From positions 1 to 23,305 of the forward strand of contig JAGKTQ010000032.1 in the NCBI GenBank assembly GCA_021153325.1: 23,305 nt of DNA, given 5' to 3'. The position numbers were made by a program, and so were the translations under genes. Position 1 is the first letter of the stretch. The number at the start of each line of letters is the position of its first letter. Origin of the DNA: Lachnospiraceae bacterium (GTDB lineage Bacteria > Bacillota > Clostridia > Lachnospirales > Lachnospiraceae). A model generated the notes under the pieces. The model was not told the DNA's origin and did no database searches. It saw only the letters and a program-made list of their open reading frames with translations. Below are positions 14,853-22,994 of this stretch, piece by piece.

Positions 14853-16658
14853 TTACATTTTATATCCAAAATTCGGGATTCCATTCCAACGCTCTCTAAA
14901 ATAATGCGCTGCCATTTTCGGTTTTCTTTCTCTTGTGAAAATGCCTTTTTTATTTCCCTGTACACGCAAAAGGCTTTGGCTTGTTGCAAAATCCGCAAAG
15001 TTCCATACCTGCTCTCCTACAAAGAAATCCAGGTCATCAAAAACTTTATGATTCATAATATAATAACCGGTCTGATATTCTTCTGTATACATCATCGGAA
15101 TCGTATCATGAAACCCAGAGATTGTGTCTGCTCCATATTCTGTGAACATGACCGGCTTGTTGCATTTTTGCCATATTTCCATTTCTTTTCTAAGCGCTGC
15201 TTCTGCTGCTTCTAAATCCCCGCCGTAAACATACCACCCATAATATCGATTCAAACATATAACGTCACTTAACTTTGCCGAAACATCCTCTTCTGGTTTT
15301 GCCATCTGTACACTCACAAGCGTACAGGGGCGTTTTTGTGGATCCAGCTTTCTTGCCAGTTCATAAAGCGGCGCAAAATATTCGTAAGCTCCCTCTGCTG
15401 CCGAATCCGGTTCATTCGCAATACTCCACATGACCACACAGGCATAGTTTTTATCCCGCTCGATCAAATCTTTTATGACATCTGCATGGTGTTCCCTTGT
15501 CTGCACTCCTTGCTCCTTGTCAAAGGTCTTTATTTTTTCTCCGGCAAAATTAGCACCACCTCCGAAGGTCAGATTCACTCCCACCGCGGTAGTCTCATCA
15601 ATCACCACAATTCCTTCTTCGTCACACAAGCGCATCATCTCTTCACTATAAGGATAATGACTGGTACGAAAGCTGTTGGCGCCCTGCCACTTCATCAGAG
15701 AAATATCTTTCACGTTCATAGGAAGATTCAAGCCTCTTCCTGCCGGAAAGGTATCTTCATGTTTTCCATACCCCTTAAAATAAAAGGGTTTTTCATTAAT
15801 AAGAAACTTCGTCCCCTCCACACGTACAGTTCGTATACCATACGGAAGGGTATATTCATCTTCACCAAAAGTTACTTTTATCTGATACAAATACGGTTTC
15901 AAGGGTTCCCACAGCTCTGCATCCGGAATTACCAGTACTCCCTTTTCGCCTTCCGAATCTGCCACCGCTTTGCCTTCCCTATCATACGCTTCTACCTTTA
16001 TGCTTGCTTTTCCAAACGTTTCTATTTCATAAGAAAGCTCTGCCTTCCTTCCCTGTACGTTTGGCACAACTGTAATATCTGCAATATATTCTTTCGGTGT
16101 GGTATAAATTTTAACTGGTCGTGTGATACCACAATAATTAAAAAAGTCAAAATTGGGATGATTTCTTTCTTCCTTTTCCTCCTCGCCCATAGGGAACATA
16201 CCACCTAACATATCCCCTTTTCCACCTACCGGAAGTGTTGTGTAATCGATTCGATTGTCTACTGCAACAGTCAGCAGATTTTCCTGTTCCAAAAACATTT
16301 CTGTAATTTCTATTTCAAAAGGCAAAAATCCTCCTTTATGTTCCCCTACAAGCTTTCCATTCCAATATACCTTTGCATAATGCGTCACTGCTCCAAATCG
16401 CAGCACAATACGTTGTCCCTCTATTTGCTGTTTCGGAAGTGCTACGTTCCTCTGATAAAATACCCAGCCAAAATGCTCTTTGAAATCTATACTCTCCTGC
16501 AAGTCATTATAGGAAGCTGGCACAGGCATAAGAATGCCACCCTCCAATGGTCTTTCCTGCCATTTTTCTTCGAAAGCGTTCCCGGTATCTAATTTAAATT
16601 TCCAAATTCCACTCAAATCTATTAATAGCCTCGATTTAGTCATAATCGGATATAACAT
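14853..16658 (-). CDS. uidA: Beta-glucuronidase, GH2 family, Loop-1 type
   Basis: Hydrolyses beta-D-glucuronides to glucuronic acid plus aglycone. 601 residues, close to E. coli GUS (603), with sugar-binding, immunoglobulin-like and TIM-barrel domains. The acid/base is E416 in ANEPDS and the nucleophile is E507 in FTEYGAD. The glucuronate-recognising N-x-K motif is N569-K570-K571 in QGNKKG, which marks true glucuronidases rather than beta-galactosidases. The stretch VGVNLTFGGGANFAGEK around 359-375 matches the Loop 1 insertion of gut enzymes that process small drug and xenobiotic glucuronides. There is no signal peptide, so it acts in the cytoplasm after uptake. It lies 18 nt downstream of the GPH symporter gene, with a GAGGGA-type ribosome site. 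No uidR-like regulator is encoded in the window. Confidence 0.95.
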   Translation of the reverse strand: MLYPIMTKSRLLIDLSGIWKFKLDTGNAFEEKWQERPLEGGILMPVPASYNDLQESIDFKEHFGWVFYQRNVALPKQQIEGQRIVLRFGAVTHYAKVYWNGKLVGEHKGGFLPFEIEITEMFLEQENLLTVAVDNRIDYTTLPVGGKGDMLGGMFPMGEEEKEERNHPNFDFFNYCGITRPVKIYTTPKEYIADITVVPNVQGRKAELSYEIETFGKASIKVEAYDREGKAVADSEGEKGVLVIPDAELWEPLKPYLYQIKVTFGEDEYTLPYGIRTVRVEGTKFLINEKPFYFKGYGKHEDTFPAGRGLNLPMNVKDISLMKWQGANSFRTSHYPYSEEMMRLCDEEGIVVIDETTAVGVNLTFGGGANFAGEKIKTFDKEQGVQTREHHADVIKDLIERDKNYACVVMWSIANEPDSAAEGAYEYFAPLYELARKLDPQKRPCTLVSVQMAKPEEDVSAKLSDVICLNRYYGWYVYGGDLEAAEAALRKEMEIWQKCNKPVMFTEYGADTISGFHDTIPMMYTEEYQTGYYIMNHKVFDDLDFFVGEQVWNFADFATSQSLLRVQGNKKGIFTRERKPKMAAHYFRERWNGIPNFGYKM

Positions 16659-16676
16659 TGTTATTCCCTCTTTCTT

Positions 16677-18137
16677 TTATTTTTGTTTTTCACCAGCCAA
16701 TTTTGCTCCAATTTCTCTCATTTTGGTATCATCCAGACTGTAATAGCGCATAGCGATCACCGAAATAAGCCACCCTAAGATTGGCAGTCCGATAAAAGCT
16801 AACATAACATAAAGGAACAGCAGCGTACTGTAAGCATCCCCCGCCTGCGGTGTTGTATGCACATACCCAAGCCCCGCCAAAAAAAATCCTGCAATCGTAT
16901 TGCCAAAAGAGGAAACCGCTTTGTCTACAAACGAAAATAATGTTCCAAGCATTCCCGGTACATATCTGCCAGTCTTATATGTTTCATAATCCGAACAGTC
17001 CGCTATCATAGGAACCACAATGTTGCTCACGATAGATTTCACTCCATTATGAATACAGTACACTAGCAGAAAAAGAACTGTGACAACAAAACTGCCACCT
17101 TTTCCAAAGCGGATCTTTTGCGGATCGGTCAGCCAAAAAACAAGGAAAAGCAAAATGGCTGATAGTATGGAATACCATGAATACCGTACGAGTGCAGCCT
17201 TTGACCCCTGTTTTCCCGCCATTCTTGTTCCAATCCATATGATGGCTATGGTCGGCAAAATACTGATCAGACTCAATTGCCCGCTGACTTTGTAATCCCC
17301 TATTACGACACCAAAGAGCAGCATGGTAATCCCTGCATTCGTAGAGCAGGTAGCTGCCAGCTTATCCGTCGATGCAGCTAACACTAACATCTGTAAGGGA
17401 CGATTCCCTTTAAAAACTGCGACATAATCCTTGAAACGTATTTTTTCCTGCGTTCCTACGCCCCAGTTCTCTTCCACATCCTTATGCCAAAGAGCTGCAA
17501 TCGAACAAATCGTAAAAACTGCCGAAAGCCCCATAAAAGTCAGGCAAAACTCCTGCATTGCCCTCACATTCAGTTCTCCGTATTTCGGCTGCAAATACCC
17601 GGAAATATACAGGCTTCCAAGAGAAAACAAGATCAGACTGTAAATGGCATCATATCTCGTAAACATGGGACGCTGAACCGGATCATTTGTAATACATGTC
17701 TGTCCTGCTTTCGTGCATGCAGTTTGCAATGTATATCCGATAATATAAAAAAAATAAGAGATAACAAAAATCGGTATTTTCAATCCCTCACTGACCCCTA
17801 CCGCTAAAAAATACATGCACCAGAGGCTGACCGCCATGATCAGATAGCCTGCTACAATGATCGGACGAAATTTTCCATACTTCGTTTTCATTCTATCGAT
17901 CACAACACCGATCACAGGATCTGTTACCGCATCAAATATCCGCATCCATGTCATCATAGAAGATACAAAGATCATGCCTGCACCGATTCCTCCAACAGCA
18001 AGATAAGTCACATAAGACATGAGAAACATAAAACAGTTGGTTGCTGTATTGTTCAATGGAAAGCAGGCAATCTGCCAGCCTGCTGCGTGATTATAATATC
18101 CTCTTTTCTCTGATTCTTTTTTTGCCGTTTCCGCCAT
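16677..18137 (-). CDS. GPH-family MFS sugar:cation symporter (probable glucuronide transporter)
   Basis: Imports the substrate for the adjacent beta-glucuronidase, by cation symport if it behaves like UidB/MelB. About 486 residues with twelve predicted membrane segments. The family signature DAVTDPVIGVVIDRMKTKYGKFRP follows the second segment. The ATG at 18137 (MAETAKKESEKRGYYNHAAGW) is preferred because a GGGAAGGGAAG site lies just upstream and the family usually begins close to this conserved segment. In-frame ATGs at 18176, 18170 and 18245 are possible and would add up to 36 residues. First gene of the operon; controlled by the promoter and palindrome at 18285-18313. Substrate is inferred from the neighbour. 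Confidence 0.88.
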   Translation of the reverse strand: MAETAKKESEKRGYYNHAAGWQIACFPLNNTATNCFMFLMSYVTYLAVGGIGAGMIFVSSMMTWMRIFDAVTDPVIGVVIDRMKTKYGKFRPIIVAGYLIMAVSLWCMYFLAVGVSEGLKIPIFVISYFFYIIGYTLQTACTKAGQTCITNDPVQRPMFTRYDAIYSLILFSLGSLYISGYLQPKYGELNVRAMQEFCLTFMGLSAVFTICSIAALWHKDVEENWGVGTQEKIRFKDYVAVFKGNRPLQMLVLAASTDKLAATCSTNAGITMLLFGVVIGDYKVSGQLSLISILPTIAIIWIGTRMAGKQGSKAALVRYSWYSILSAILLFLVFWLTDPQKIRFGKGGSFVVTVLFLLVYCIHNGVKSIVSNIVVPMIADCSDYETYKTGRYVPGMLGTLFSFVDKAVSSFGNTIAGFFLAGLGYVHTTPQAGDAYSTLLFLYVMLAFIGLPILGWLISVIAMRYYSLDDTKMREIGAKLAGEKQK

Positions 18138-18284
18138 ATCTGACTTCCCTTCCCGTTTACTCTCCATCATTTTCATGATTGTCACGTTCTTAAGTATGAG
18201 CGGAAATACAGTTTTTATTCTGTTTGCTTCCCGTGCAGATTTCATATCCCATAAACTTCCATTGCTTTTTGCCCTTAATGTTTG

Positions 18285-18313
18285 ATATTATTACGTTCGT
18301 AATCATTTTGTAA
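18285..18313 (-). promoter_or_regulatory. Promoter of the symporter/beta-glucuronidase operon with internal palindrome
   Basis: On the minus strand -35 TTACAA (18308-18313) and -10 TAATAT (18285-18290) are 17 bp apart. The spacer contains the perfect palindrome ATTACG-TT-CGTAAT (18290-18303), the classic position for a repressor operator. The same -35 hexamer read on the plus strand (TTGTAA) serves the divergent CAP-domain gene. The regulator is not encoded here. Confidence 0.55.
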
Positions 18314-18337
18314 CATTTCTGTAACATTTGTTATAGA
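18308..18337 (+). promoter_or_regulatory. Promoter of the CAP-domain gene with 11-bp-period direct repeat
   Basis: -35 TTGTAA (18308-18313) and -10 TATAGA (18332-18337), 18-bp spacer. GTAACATTT occurs at 18310-18318 and again at 18321-18329, exactly 11 bp apart, as in binding sites for OmpR/PhoB-type response regulators. AGAGAGG lies 7 nt before the ATG at 18358. Confidence 0.5.
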
Positions 18338-18357
18338 GAAGAAAGAGAGGTAATTTT

Positions 18358-19158
18358 ATGAGTATACTATCAACCATTTGTTTCACTACAGCCCTGGCAG
18401 GTTCTATTTGTTCTGGAACCTTACCGGAAAACTGTGATATTTTTCAATCTGGAAAAGTCGGCAATGTGGGCTACATAATCAACTGCACTTCTACAGATTG
18501 TGATAAATTGATACAGGACATTCTGAATAGCTGTGGCAAGCCATCTGCTCCTAGCACACCGGAGACAGAAACACCGGATATAGAAATGCCGGATGTAGAA
18601 ATCCCAGATTCCGAAACACCGGAAATCGAGACACCGGAAGTAGAGACACCAGAAACGGAAACTCCTGAAATCGAAATCCCAGAAATCGAAACTCCTGAAA
18701 TCGAAGCTCCGGAAATCGAAGCTCCAGAAACAGAGACACCAGAAACAGAAGCTCCAGACTATTCCGGTTCAGAAGAAACTACAGAACGCAGTCTTGCCGA
18801 GCAGGTAGTAGATCTGGTAAACGAAGAAAGAATCGCAGCTGGACTGAATCCGCTTACGATCAATGAATCTGCTATGTCCGCCGCTTTAGTCCGCGCCAAA
18901 GAGATCAAACAGAGCTTTTCACATACTCGTCCAAACGGTTCTTCCTTTAGCACTGCATTAAAAGAACAAGGGGTTTCCTTCCGTGGAAGTGGGGAAAATA
19001 TTGCTTACGGACAGCGTTCTCCTGAAGCGGTCATGAAAGCATGGATGAATTCTTCCGGTCACAGAGCAAATATTTTAAATGCCAAATACACATCGATCGG
19101 TGTTGGCTGCTACGAAGTAAACGGCGTACTTTACTGGACTCAGCTCTTTATCTACTAA
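18358..19158 (+). CDS. CAP/SCP-domain protein with acidic proline pentad repeat
   Basis: 266 residues. The N-terminal region (about 1-60) has six cysteines (C8, C18, C26, C43, C48, C59) and a hydrophobic start, but no basic n-region, so Sec export is plausible yet not clear. Residues 68-132 are 13 consecutive pentads of the PExET type (PETET, PDIEM, PEIET, PEIEA and variants), a rigid acidic spacer like those of surface proteins. The CAP domain (about 146-266) shows VDLVNEERIAAGLNPL, FSHTRPNG, GENIAYG and SSGHRANIL, retaining the cavity histidines and glutamate; it ends exactly at the stop without an LPXTG anchor. The molecular function of bacterial CAP domains is mostly unknown. Monocistronic and divergent from the glucuronide operon. 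Confidence 0.85.
   Translation: MSILSTICFTTALAGSICSGTLPENCDIFQSGKVGNVGYIINCTSTDCDKLIQDILNSCGKPSAPSTPETETPDIEMPDVEIPDSETPEIETPEVETPETETPEIEIPEIETPEIEAPEIEAPETETPETEAPDYSGSEETTERSLAEQVVDLVNEERIAAGLNPLTINESAMSAALVRAKEIKQSFSHTRPNGSSFSTALKEQGVSFRGSGENIAYGQRSPEAVMKAWMNSSGHRANILNAKYTSIGVGCYEVNGVLYWTQLFIY
18559..18753 (+). repeat. 15-bp-period coding repeat (13 proline pentads)
   Basis: Thirteen in-frame units of 15 bases inside the CAP-domain gene encode the PExET-type pentads. Units vary at the third and fifth residues, so the array is diverged rather than freshly duplicated. Such an array could change copy number between strains. Confidence 0.85.
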
Positions 19159-19175
19159 TAGGTATGTAACACAAA

Positions 19176-19205
19176 AAGAACCATAGCACTCTTGCTATGG
19201 TTCTT
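19176..19205. terminator. Strong intrinsic terminator between CAP-domain gene and prfB
   Basis: AAGAACCATAGCA pairs perfectly with TGCTATGGTTCTT (13 bp, 4-base loop). On the minus strand, immediately after the prfB stop, it is followed by a T-run (CTTTTTG), so it mainly ends the secA-prfB transcript. On the plus strand it also follows the CAP gene stop by 17 nt. Confidence 0.9.
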
Positions 19206-19209
19206 CCTA

Positions 19210-20338
19210 TTATTGTTCTTTTTTCTCTAAACTAATATATTTCAGATATGCGTTGATAAAGCTGTCTAATGCTCCATCCAGTACTGCATCTACATTTCCA
19301 GACTCTGCATTTGTACGATGATCCTTTACCATCGTATACGGCTGCATAACGTAAGAACGTATCTGGTTGCCCCATCCGATCTCGGTTACTTCACCACGAA
19401 TGTCCGAAAGCTTTTCTGCATTGGCTTCCTTTTTTAACATATACAGTTTTGCTTTCAGCATCTGCATTGCTTTGTCTTTATTTTGGAACTGGGAACGCTC
19501 ATTTTGACATTGCACTACAATTCCAGTAGGAAGATGCGTGATACGGATCGCCGAAGAAGTCTTATTGATGTGCTGACCTCCGGCACCGCTGCTTCGGTAA
19601 GTATCGATCCGCAGATCTCCCGGATCAATATCTACATCTAAGTCTTCTTCAATATCCGGCATTACATCCAAGGAAACAAAGGAAGTCTGCCTCTTTCCCT
19701 GTGCATTGAACGGGGAAATACGTACCAGACGGTGCACGCCCTTCTCGGATTTTAAGTAGCCGTAAGCATTCATGCCATTTACCTGAAAAGTAACTGATTT
19801 GATACCGGCTTCATCGCCATCAAGGTAATCTAACACATCGATGCTGAAGCCTTTTCTCTCTGCCCATCTTGTGTACATACGATAGAGCATAGACGCCCAG
19901 TCGCAGCTTTCCGTACCACCGGCGCCTGCATTCAGTTTCAAAATGGCATTGCATTTATCATACTCATCAGAAAGAAGCGTACCTATACGAATCTCTTCCA
20001 AAGTCTCTATAAAAGAATCCAGTTCTTTTCGAATATCCTCTGCAAGGGCTGCCGCTTCTTCCGGCTCTTCTTCATATCCCATTTCTATGAGCGTTTCGAT
20101 ATCTTCATATTGAGTCTGCAGTGCATTCACAGTATCTACCGTATCTTTCAGGTTTTTCAATTCCTTCATCTTGCCGTTTGCTCTGTCTGCATCATCCCAA
20201 AAACCGGGAGACTCCATTTCCATTTCCAGCTCTTCTATCCGCTTCGACTTTCCTGCTAAGTCAAAGTGAATCCCTCACTTCCGCTAATGGAGTTTCGTAT
20301 GTCTGTAATTCTGTTTTCATCTGGTCTAATTCTACCAC
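19210..20338 (-). CDS. prfB: Peptide chain release factor 2 (programmed +1 frameshift)
   Basis: Recognises UGA and UAA stop codons and triggers peptidyl-tRNA hydrolysis. Translation starts at GTG 20336-20338 (MVELDQMKTELQ), runs 25 codons, meets an in-frame TGA at 20261-20263, and continues after a +1 shift at CTT-TGA-C (20260-20266). An AGGGA stimulator lies just upstream (20271-20275), as in the classical autoregulated prfB. The merged protein is about 375 residues, with the SPF tripeptide at 208-210 and GGQ at 253-255 (SGAGGQHINK). A continuous frame exists only from 20262 or, from the first ATG, 20223. It follows secA by 29 nt. The ribosome site for the GTG is weak. Confidence 0.95.
20260..20275 (-). 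promoter_or_regulatory. prfB programmed +1 frameshift site
   Basis: On the minus strand the order is AGGGA, TTCA, CTT, TGA, C. The Shine-Dalgarno-like AGGGA pairs with the anti-SD while the slow UGA waits for RF2; the CTT-decoding tRNA slips to TTT and reading resumes at GAC (D26). Low RF2 therefore raises frameshifting and RF2 synthesis. Confidence 0.92.
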
Positions 20339-20367
20339 TTAACGTTCACCGCGCTTTCCATTTTAAA

Positions 20368-22932
20368 TTAATTTCTTCCGCAGCACTGTTTATATTTTTT
20401 ACCGCTTCCGCATGGACACGGATCATTTGGATAAACTTTTGCTGCCTCACGTTTTACAGGCCCCTTCTGTACCGAATCATCTTTATTTGTTCCGGTCACT
20501 TTAGCTACCTGTTCTCTTTCTACCTTCTGTTCCACTTTTACATGGAATAACAAACGAATCGTTTCTTCTTTAATATTCTGTGACATTTCATCAAACATAT
20601 CAAAACCGCTCATTCTGTATTCTACAAGCGGATCTCTCTGTCCATATGCCTGAAGACCCACACCTTGACGGAGCTGATCCATATCGTCGATGTGATCCAT
20701 CCATTTACGGTCAATGATCTTTAATAAAATGACACGCTCTAATTCTCGAATCGCTTCCGGTTCTGGGAACTCGGTCTCTTTTGTTTCATAAAGTTTTACT
20801 GCTTCTTCCTTAAGCTGCTGTTTTAAGCTGTCCTTTTTCGGTTTTGCCACACGGGCAGTATTCACCGGTTTCAAAGGAATCGTCGGGAGTAACAGCTGAT
20901 TTAACTCTTTGAAATCCCAATCTGCAATATCTTCATCGTCACCGATACAAATATCAACTGCATTTTCAGCAATATCCGTGATCCATTTGTAAATAACATC
21001 ACGCATACTTTCGCCATCCAATACACGACGTCTTTCTTCGTAAATGATCTCTCTCTGATCGTTCATGACCTGATCATACTCTAACAGGTTCTTACGGATT
21101 CCATAGTTATTATTTTCAATCTTCTTCTGCGCTGTCTCAATGGCATTGGAAAGTGCCTTGTGCTCAATTTCCTGATCTTCTGGTATGCCTAACGCATTGA
21201 ACATATTGATCATACGATCGTTACCGAACAGACGCATCAGGTCATCTTCCAAAGAAATATAGAATTTGGATTCACCTGGATCGCCCTGACGACCTGCACG
21301 ACCACGCAACTGGTTATCAATACGTCTTGACTCATGTCGCTCTGTACCGATGATCTTTAATCCGCCTACTGCCTTTGCTTCGTCATCCAACTTAATATCC
21401 GTACCACGGCCTGCCATGTTCGTAGCAATGGTAACAGCTCCATGAACACCAGCATCTGCAACGATTTCTGCTTCCAACTCATGGAATTTTGCATTCAATA
21501 CTTTATGTGGAATGCCTTTTTTCTTTAACATCGCACTGATCTCTTCTGAAGATTCAATTGTAATCGTACCAACAAGTACCGGCTGTCCTTTTGCATGTGC
21601 TTCCTCTACGGCTGCAACAATGGCACGCAATTTGCCCTGTTTTGTCTTGTAGACCGCATCCTGCAGATCCTGTCTTGCTATCGGTTTATTGGTTGGGATT
21701 TCAATAACATCCATACCATAAATATTACGAAATTCTTTTTCTTCTGTTAACGCAGTACCCGTCATACCAGATTTCTTTTCAAATTTATTAAAGAAGTTCT
21801 GGAAAGTAATCGTTGCGAGTGTTTTACTCTCTCTCTTTACTTTTACATGTTCTTTTGCTTCAATCGCCTGATGCAGACCATCCGAATAACGACGTCCCGG
21901 CATAATACGTCCGGTAAATTCGTCAACGATAAGTACCTGATCATCTTTTACTACATAATCCTGATCACGGAACATTAAATTGTGTGCACGGAGTGCCAAA
22001 ATAATGTTGTGCTGAATTTCCAGATTTTCCGGGTCAGCAAGGTTCTCAATCTGGAAGAAACGCTCTACCTTTGCAACACCCTGCTCTGTAAGATTCACCA
22101 CTTTATCTTTTTCATTTACGATAAAGTCTCCTGTTTCTTCTCTCTGCACACCCATAATGGCATCCATCTTGGAGAGCTCTTCCATGTCTTCACCACGTAC
22201 CAGCTGTCTTGCCAAAATATCACATGCTTCATAAAGCTTTGTAGACTTTCCGCTCTGACCTGAAATGATAAGAGGTGTTCTTGCTTCATCGATCAAAACA
22301 GAGTCCACTTCATCGATGATCGCATAGTGCAGATCACGAAGTACTAACTGCTCTTTATAAATGACCATGTTATCTCTCAGATAATCGAATCCAAGCTCAT
22401 TGTTCGTAACATAAGTAATGTCACAATTGTACGCTTCTCTTCTTTCTTCTGCTTTCATGTCATTTAAAACAATACCAACTTTTAATCCTAAAAATTCGTG
22501 TACTTGTCCCATCCATTCTGCATCACGCTTTGCCAGATAATCGTTGACGGTAACAATATGTACACCTTTTCCTTCTAATGCATTTAAATATGCTGGAAGT
22601 GTAGACACTAAAGTCTTACCTTCACCGGTCTTCATTTCCGCAATACGACCCTGATGCAAAATGATACCACCGATCAGCTGCACACGATAATGCTCCATAT
22701 TTAAAACTCTTTTTGCAGCTTCTCGTACCGTTGCATAAGCTTCTGGAAGCAAATCATCTAAAGTTTCCCCTTCTTCCAGTCTCTTCTTATATTCCTTTGT
22801 TTTATTTTTTAATTCCTCATCCGTAAGCGCCTGCATAGTAGGACGCAAATCCTCAATTTTTTTTACGATCGGTTCGATACGCTTTAATTCGCGTTCGCTG
22901 TGAGTTCCAAAAATTTTTTCTATTACGCTCAT
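20368..22932 (-). CDS. secA: Preprotein translocase ATPase SecA
   Basis: ATP-driven motor that pushes preproteins through SecYEG at the membrane. ATG at 22932 (MSVIEKIFGTHSEREL) gives 854 residues; AAAGGG lies about 5 nt upstream, and the 18 further upstream in-frame residues to 22986 are atypical. Walker A is MKTGEGKT at 100-107 and the Walker B-type DEVD at 207-210, with the preprotein crosslinking, helical wing and scaffold regions of normal length. The C-terminal zinc tail CPCGSGKKYKQCC (C839, C841, C850, C851) is intact, so SecB-like or lipid/ribosome contact is possible. Followed by prfB (29 nt), the order known in many Firmicutes. Its upstream DNA beyond about 22990 is anomalous. Confidence 0.97.
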   Translation of the reverse strand: MSVIEKIFGTHSERELKRIEPIVKKIEDLRPTMQALTDEELKNKTKEYKKRLEEGETLDDLLPEAYATVREAAKRVLNMEHYRVQLIGGIILHQGRIAEMKTGEGKTLVSTLPAYLNALEGKGVHIVTVNDYLAKRDAEWMGQVHEFLGLKVGIVLNDMKAEERREAYNCDITYVTNNELGFDYLRDNMVIYKEQLVLRDLHYAIIDEVDSVLIDEARTPLIISGQSGKSTKLYEACDILARQLVRGEDMEELSKMDAIMGVQREETGDFIVNEKDKVVNLTEQGVAKVERFFQIENLADPENLEIQHNIILALRAHNLMFRDQDYVVKDDQVLIVDEFTGRIMPGRRYSDGLHQAIEAKEHVKVKRESKTLATITFQNFFNKFEKKSGMTGTALTEEKEFRNIYGMDVIEIPTNKPIARQDLQDAVYKTKQGKLRAIVAAVEEAHAKGQPVLVGTITIESSEEISAMLKKKGIPHKVLNAKFHELEAEIVADAGVHGAVTIATNMAGRGTDIKLDDEAKAVGGLKIIGTERHESRRIDNQLRGRAGRQGDPGESKFYISLEDDLMRLFGNDRMINMFNALGIPEDQEIEHKALSNAIETAQKKIENNNYGIRKNLLEYDQVMNDQREIIYEERRRVLDGESMRDVIYKWITDIAENAVDICIGDDEDIADWDFKELNQLLLPTIPLKPVNTARVAKPKKDSLKQQLKEEAVKLYETKETEFPEPEAIRELERVILLKIIDRKWMDHIDDMDQLRQGVGLQAYGQRDPLVEYRMSGFDMFDEMSQNIKEETIRLLFHVKVEQKVEREQVAKVTGTNKDDSVQKGPVKREAAKVYPNDPCPCGSGKKYKQCCGRN

Positions 22933-22994
22933 TTTTACCCTTTCCACGTATTCTGCAAAACAAGTCTGCCATACTGTATATATCATGTCGTTCT

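Noticed and set aside
15336..16208. Plus-strand 290-codon open frame opposite the beta-glucuronidase gene
   Set aside because: Antisense shadow of a highly convincing GH2 gene; the translation is rich in His, Cys, Phe and Ile with no domain and there is no ribosome site.
18551..18739. Minus-strand frame across the proline pentad repeat
   Set aside because: Antisense of a 15-bp-period repeat, so it stays open by periodicity alone.
20223..20338. Apparent frameshift mutation or truncation at the start of prfB
   Set aside because: The CTT-TGA-C site with an upstream AGGGA is the known programmed frameshift, so this is a functional gene, not a pseudogene.
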